This document shows, in pieces, positions 61,261-64,000 of a DNA stretch of 64,000 bases. The notes under the pieces were generated by a model. The model made no database searches, had not been told where the DNA came from, and saw only the letters and a program-made list of their open reading frames with translations. The position numbers and the translations under genes are program-made. This DNA is from Sphingomonas cannabina (GTDB lineage Bacteria > Pseudomonadota > Alphaproteobacteria > Sphingomonadales > Sphingomonadaceae), in NCBI RefSeq assembly GCF_021391395.1, contig NZ_CP090059.1, positions 620,001 to 684,000 of the forward strand. The letters are read 5' to 3'. Positions within the stretch are counted from its first letter, which is position 1. Each line of letters opens with the position of its first letter.

Positions 61261-61338
61261 GGCACCGGCCCGCTCCCCCACCCGGCCACCCATAAGATAC
61301 TGCCGTTGGGTGGCCGGGTGGGGGAGCGGGCCGGTGCC
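61261..61338. repeat. Perfect 32-bp inverted repeat upstream of mnmA
   Basis: Arms at 61261-61292 (beginning GGCACCGGCCCGCTCCCCCA) and 61307-61338 are perfectly complementary over 32 bases, with a 14-base loop. It begins 27 bases before the mnmA start codon, so it would fold in the mnmA leader if transcription starts upstream of it. No other copy was noticed in the window. Confidence 0.85.
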
Positions 61339-61475
61339 GCCGAAATGCGCCGCCGGGCGCATTTCCCAATAGGCGCCCTTTAGCGGCTCGCGGCGCGCCG
61401 TGCAAAAACGGGGCTTTACCTGCTCTTCAGCAATATTGCGCTAGCCGAGTCGTCTCGTTTCGACTCGCAGGACCG

Positions 61476-61706
61476 GTGCATTTGGATCTCAGCTTCGCCC
61501 GTGCCCAGGACCGCCACGCCACCGCGCTGCCTACCGAGCTCGCGGTGCTGATGGTCGGTATCGCCAGCCGGCAGGCCGCCAGCCCGACCGCCCAGACGCA
61601 GGCGCAGCTCACGCTCGCCGCGCCTGATGCGGAGCCGCTGGCACCGGCCGCAGGCGCCTTCCACGCCGTTGCGGCGGCGTCGCTAACCCGGCGGCAAGGC
61701 GAGTGA
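61476..61706 (+). CDS. Possible small protein, low confidence
   Basis: A 76-aa open frame from a GTG, Ala/Gln/Thr-rich (VLMVGIASRQAASPTAQTQA), with no signal peptide, no membrane segment and no family recognised. It occupies a 576-base gap between mnmA and sciP. A dyad CGAGTCG/CGACTCG at 61446-61467 lies just upstream. Codon composition is GC-rich like real genes but also like shadows. It may not be a gene. Confidence 0.25.
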   Translation: MHLDLSFARAQDRHATALPTELAVLMVGIASRQAASPTAQTQAQLTLAAPDAEPLAPAAGAFHAVAAASLTRRQGE

Positions 61707-61752
61707 ACGGCGCGTTTACCCTAGGGGTTGAGGGAGCGTTCAAGCTCCGGCG

Positions 61753-61767
61753 CTAACCGTCGTTTTA
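61753..61767 (+). promoter_or_regulatory. Degenerate CtrA-like box upstream of sciP
   Basis: CTAA, seven bases, TTTA: six of eight matches to TTAA-N7-TTAA, 42 bases before the sciP start. In Caulobacter sciP is itself CtrA-activated, which makes the position meaningful, but the match is weak. Confidence 0.35.
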
Positions 61768-61809
61768 CGGAATGAGCGTAGGGGGCTTGTCCCAGTATTG
61801 AGGGTTGGA

Positions 61810-62109
61810 ATGATCGAGAACCAGAAAATCCGGCCAGCCAAGGTGATCGGCCCGCTCGGCGAGCCGCTGACCCTGGACACGCTGCCGCCGCCCGACACCA
61901 CCCGCTGGGTGGTGCGCCGCAAGGCCGAGGTGGTGGCCGCGGTCAACGGCGGGCTGCTGACGGTCGATGAGGTCTGCGATCGCTACGACCTGACCGCCGA
62001 GGAGTTCGCGGGCTGGCAGCGCGCGATCGATCGTTCCGGGATGCCGGGCCTGCGCGTCACGCGCATTCAGCATTACCGCTCGCTCTACGAGCGCCAGCAG
62101 AAGTTCTGA
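61810..62109 (+). CDS. sciP: CtrA inhibitor SciP (DUF1153)
   Basis: A 99-aa helix-turn-helix protein that in Caulobacter binds CtrA and blocks its transcription activation in G1. The ATG at 61810 (MIENQKIRPAKVIGPLGEPL) fits the family. The DUF1153 core is complete: TRWVVRRKAEVVAAVNGGLL, TVDEVCDRYDLTAEEF and LRVTRIQHYRSLYER. Finding it here implies a CtrA cell-cycle circuit in this organism; ctrA itself is not in the window. Confidence 0.94.
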   Translation: MIENQKIRPAKVIGPLGEPLTLDTLPPPDTTRWVVRRKAEVVAAVNGGLLTVDEVCDRYDLTAEEFAGWQRAIDRSGMPGLRVTRIQHYRSLYERQQKF

Positions 62110-62138
62110 GCGCTTACCCATTGCCGGGAATCGCATGT

Positions 62139-62170
62139 GGCCCGCCGTCCCTTTCGGGGGATGGCGGGCC
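62139..62170 (+). terminator. Probable terminator of sciP
   Basis: GGCCCGCC and GGCGGGCC pair around an inner TCCC/GGGG stem and a short TTTC loop, 30 bases past the stop. The following tract (GCTCTGTC) is only moderately U-rich. Confidence 0.55.
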
Positions 62171-62279
62171 GCTCTGTCATGTGCGACAGTCAAAACGCGA
62201 GCGGAACTAATCCCACGCATCGCGAGTCATGCACAGCGAAGGTCGGTCGAACGGCCCGGCTCAATGGAGGGACTTGAAT

Positions 62280-62531
62280 ATGGGCATCATCATCTGGCTC
62301 GTTATTGGCGGCATCGTCGGCTGGCTCGCCAGCATCGTCATGCGCACCGATGCGCAGCAGGGCATCGTCCTGAACGTCGTCGTCGGCATCGTCGGCGCCT
62401 TCATCGGCGGCCTGTTGTTCGGCGGCTCGATCAATCAGGCGGTCACGCTCTACACCTTCCTGGCATCGCTGGTCGGCGCGATCATCCTGCTCGCGATCGT
62501 CAATCTGGTCCGCCGCGGCACCGTCCGCTGA
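62280..62531 (+). CDS. GlsB/YeaQ/YmgE-family stress membrane protein
   Basis: An 83-aa protein with three hydrophobic helices and Gly-zipper turns: IIIWLVIGGIVGWLASIVM, VGIVGAFIGGLLFG and FLASLVGAIILLAIVNLV. GGAGGG lies about ten bases before the ATG at 62280. The family (once called transglycosylase-associated) is linked to acid and envelope stress, but the mechanism is unknown. A strong terminator follows. A second member is at 63430 on the other strand. Confidence 0.88.
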   Translation: MGIIIWLVIGGIVGWLASIVMRTDAQQGIVLNVVVGIVGAFIGGLLFGGSINQAVTLYTFLASLVGAIILLAIVNLVRRGTVR

Positions 62532-62560
62532 CCGGATTGGCCGGAAAGGTTGGGAGAGGA

Positions 62561-62594
62561 GGGGCCGTCCGGCGTCGTCGGACGGCCCCTTTTC
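62561..62594 (+). terminator. Intrinsic terminator after the GlsB-like gene
   Basis: A perfect 11-bp stem GGGGCCGTCCG/CGGACGGCCCC with a 7-base loop is followed by TTTTC. It ends at the stop of the convergent SIMPL gene and may serve both. Confidence 0.85.
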
Positions 62595-62597
62595 ACG

Positions 62598-63314
62598 TCA
62601 CTTGAGCAGGAAGCGCACCGTGACGCTGACCGTCACGTCCTGCTCGCCTGCGGCGATCTTGGTGTCGGCTTCCGGCGCTGCGGCCGCCATGCGCGCCATC
62701 ATCATCGGCACGGGGGGAGGCGGCATGGCGCCGCCCTCGCTGATCGAGACGATCCGCTCGACCCTGAGGCCGGCCGCTTTGGCATAGAGCTCGGCCCGCG
62801 CCCGCGCCTTGGCGACGGCGTCGGTGCGCGCCTCGTCCTCCGCCGCCTCGGGCTGGTCGATGGTGAGGTTGGGGCCGTCGATCTGGTTGGCGCCTTCCTT
62901 CACCAGCGCATCGAGGATCGCGCCGCTCTTGCCGATGTCGCGGAAGCGGACCTGGACGGTGTTCGAGGCCTGGTAGCCGGTGATCACCGGCGCCTCGTTC
63001 TGCTGGTAGCGATACTGCGGCTGCAGCGCGATGTTCGCGGTCTGGACGTCGCGCTCGGCGACGCCGGCACGCTTCAGCGCCGCGAGCACGCGCGCCATGC
63101 GCTGGGCATTGTCGGCCAGCGCCGCGGCCGCGGTCGGCGACTGGCTCACCACGCCGGCGCGGATGATCGCGACATCGGGGACGCGGGTGGTCTTGCCGGT
63201 GGCGGTCAGGTCGAGCAGCGTGCCCTCGGGCAGCAGCACCGGGGCGGTCGCAACCTGCGCATGCGCCGCGACCGGCGCCGCGAGGGCGAGCGAAAGAACG
63301 GCGGGAAACCGCAT
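62598..63314 (-). CDS. SIMPL-domain (DUF541) periplasmic protein
   Basis: A 238-aa exported protein. A signal peptide (MRFPAVLSLALAAPVAAHAQ) precedes the SIMPL domain: TATGKTTRVPDVAIIRAGVV, NAQRMARVLAALKRAGVAER, VQTANIALQPQYRYQQ and AVAKARARAELYAKAAGL. E. coli YggE, a relative, lowers oxidative stress; the mechanism is unclear. The C-terminus has a Met/Pro-rich insert (PPPPVPMMMARM). It is flanked by two GlsB-like genes, suggesting an envelope-stress group. Confidence 0.92.
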   Translation of the reverse strand: MRFPAVLSLALAAPVAAHAQVATAPVLLPEGTLLDLTATGKTTRVPDVAIIRAGVVSQSPTAAAALADNAQRMARVLAALKRAGVAERDVQTANIALQPQYRYQQNEAPVITGYQASNTVQVRFRDIGKSGAILDALVKEGANQIDGPNLTIDQPEAAEDEARTDAVAKARARAELYAKAAGLRVERIVSISEGGAMPPPPVPMMMARMAAAAPEADTKIAAGEQDVTVSVTVRFLLK

Positions 63315-63429
63315 GAAATCCTCCTCAGCAGTATGACGTCGGCAGTAAGACGGAGGCCAGACTAGCTGGCCTCAGCCAACCGGTAATGAACGGCGCCTAC
63401 AGCTTGCGGAAATGCGCCTGAGGATAGAT

Positions 63430-63693
63430 TCAGGGCGTGCGGCGCCTCGTCACCACTCGATAGAGCGCCAGCAGCACGATCGCCCCGACGGTTGCCGCCG
63501 CATAGTTCGCGAATCCTCCCTGGATTGAGATGCCCGCTGCCTGTGCGGCGAAGCCGGCGAGCAGCGCGCCGACGATGCCGATCAGGATGGTCACGATGAT
63601 GCCGCCGGGATCCTTCCCCGGCATGATCCACTTACCCAGAATTCCCGCCACAAGACCGATCAACAACCAGCCGATGATACCGCGTTCGGGCAT
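63430..63693 (-). CDS. GlsB/YeaQ/YmgE-family stress membrane protein
   Basis: An 87-aa protein with three hydrophobic helices: GIIGWLLIGLVAGILGKWIM, GGIIVTILIGIVGALLAGFA and an ANYAAATVGAIVLLALYRVV helix before a basic RRRTP end. The GK-x-I-M-P-G-KDPGG turn is a family hallmark. The ATG at 63693 follows GGGAGA; the open frame continues upstream into unlikely Arg-rich sequence. It is a paralogue of the 62280 protein and may be co-regulated with the SIMPL gene. Confidence 0.88.
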   Translation of the reverse strand: MPERGIIGWLLIGLVAGILGKWIMPGKDPGGIIVTILIGIVGALLAGFAAQAAGISIQGGFANYAAATVGAIVLLALYRVVTRRRTP

Positions 63694-64000
63694 TTTCTGT
63701 CTCCCATGTGGTGCGCGTCGACTGCGCGCGGAGCGGAGCGTCGCTCCTGAGGCGCGGCAACGCAACCATTTCTTGAACGAAACGCTTCGGAACTAGTCTT
63801 TACGAGCGGTATGATCGTGCGGGTCTTCCGCGGCAGACCGACGCGGCGTTGCTCCAGAGTCGCAGCGGCCTAGCCATTTCTTATACACGACCTCTGCCGC
63901 GATTGCCTTTCGGCACCGGAATCGTCATGAAGCCGCGCTCTCAAATGACCCGCTTGAGGTCGGTGACTTATTCATATAATACAGCACCGCATGAACGCCT
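63694..64000. other. Gene-free end of the window with a possible promoter
   Basis: No convincing coding sequence, RNA gene or repeat is seen in these 307 bases. Near the right edge TTGAGG (63954-63959) and TATAAT (63975-63980) are spaced by 15 bases, short for a standard sigma-70 promoter, pointing right out of the window. AT content is higher here than in the rest of the window. Confidence 0.35.

Noticed and set aside
61416..61664. 82-aa open frame on the minus strand between mnmA and sciP
   Set aside because: Arg/Gly-rich translation with no features, opposite another doubtful frame; probably non-coding.

Overview
The window is 64 kb of gene-dense, high-GC DNA, by eye roughly two-thirds G+C. 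The gene content points to an alphaproteobacterium of the Sphingomonadales, probably a Sphingomonas-like genus. Pointers are a SciP/DUF1153 cell-cycle regulator, the PEP-CTERM-type PrsK/PrsR/PrsT module, an intact lptC-lptA-lptB-rpoN operon, the four-protein ligase-associated repair set, and GC-rich palindromic repeats between genes. This assignment is inference; no rRNA, tRNA, CRISPR array, transposase or phage gene was seen.

Layout. 1-1.8 kb: the 3' end of groEL, a run of hairpins and a terminator, then a phytase lipoprotein. 1.9-9.9 kb: an exopolysaccharide/PEP-CTERM regulatory block (manC divergent from a polyprenyl-phosphate sugar transferase, sensor kinase PrsK, sigma-54 activator PrsR, TPR protein PrsT). 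9.9-17.7 kb: a DUF815 ATPase, an ABC-F ATPase, a PepSY/response regulator/kinase operon, a luciferase-like oxidoreductase, a HAD nucleotidase and dapD. 18-20.9 kb: rpmG and a stress-like group (hypothetical behind a CtrA-like box, GDT1-like membrane protein, Dps, DUF1328, metallophosphoesterase).

20.9-41.9 kb holds all four members of the ligase-associated DNA damage set: ATP-dependent DNA ligase, MBL-fold exonuclease, DEXH helicase and endonuclease PdeM. They are not contiguous. Between them lie an EamA transporter, glutaminyl cyclotransferase, a double cold-shock protein, TerC, RNase D, the lpt-rpoN operon, DUF899, several hypotheticals (one an atypical lower-GC gene), two adjacent double-domain retropepsin-like proteases and an M20 peptidase. 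42-52.6 kb: FAH-family hydrolase, a large hybrid kinase, purA, a small Thr/Pro-rich secreted protein and the tightly packed aroC-GNAT-fabI-yihY-dnaJ run.

52.8-56.6 kb is an NHEJ operon, ku-mgtC-ligD, in which an MgtC-like membrane protein sits between the NHEJ genes. ligD is broken in its interdomain linker by what looks like a 28-nt palindromic insertion. 56.7-63.7 kb: pdxH, CDF transporter, PhzF-like enzyme, a TonB-like protein, mnmA behind a perfect 32-bp inverted repeat, sciP, two GlsB/YeaQ small membrane proteins and a SIMPL protein.

The main things to check are the scattered repair set, the ku-mgtC-ligD operon and its frameshift, the dispersed palindromes, and the CtrA-like boxes near 18.25 and 61.76 kb.
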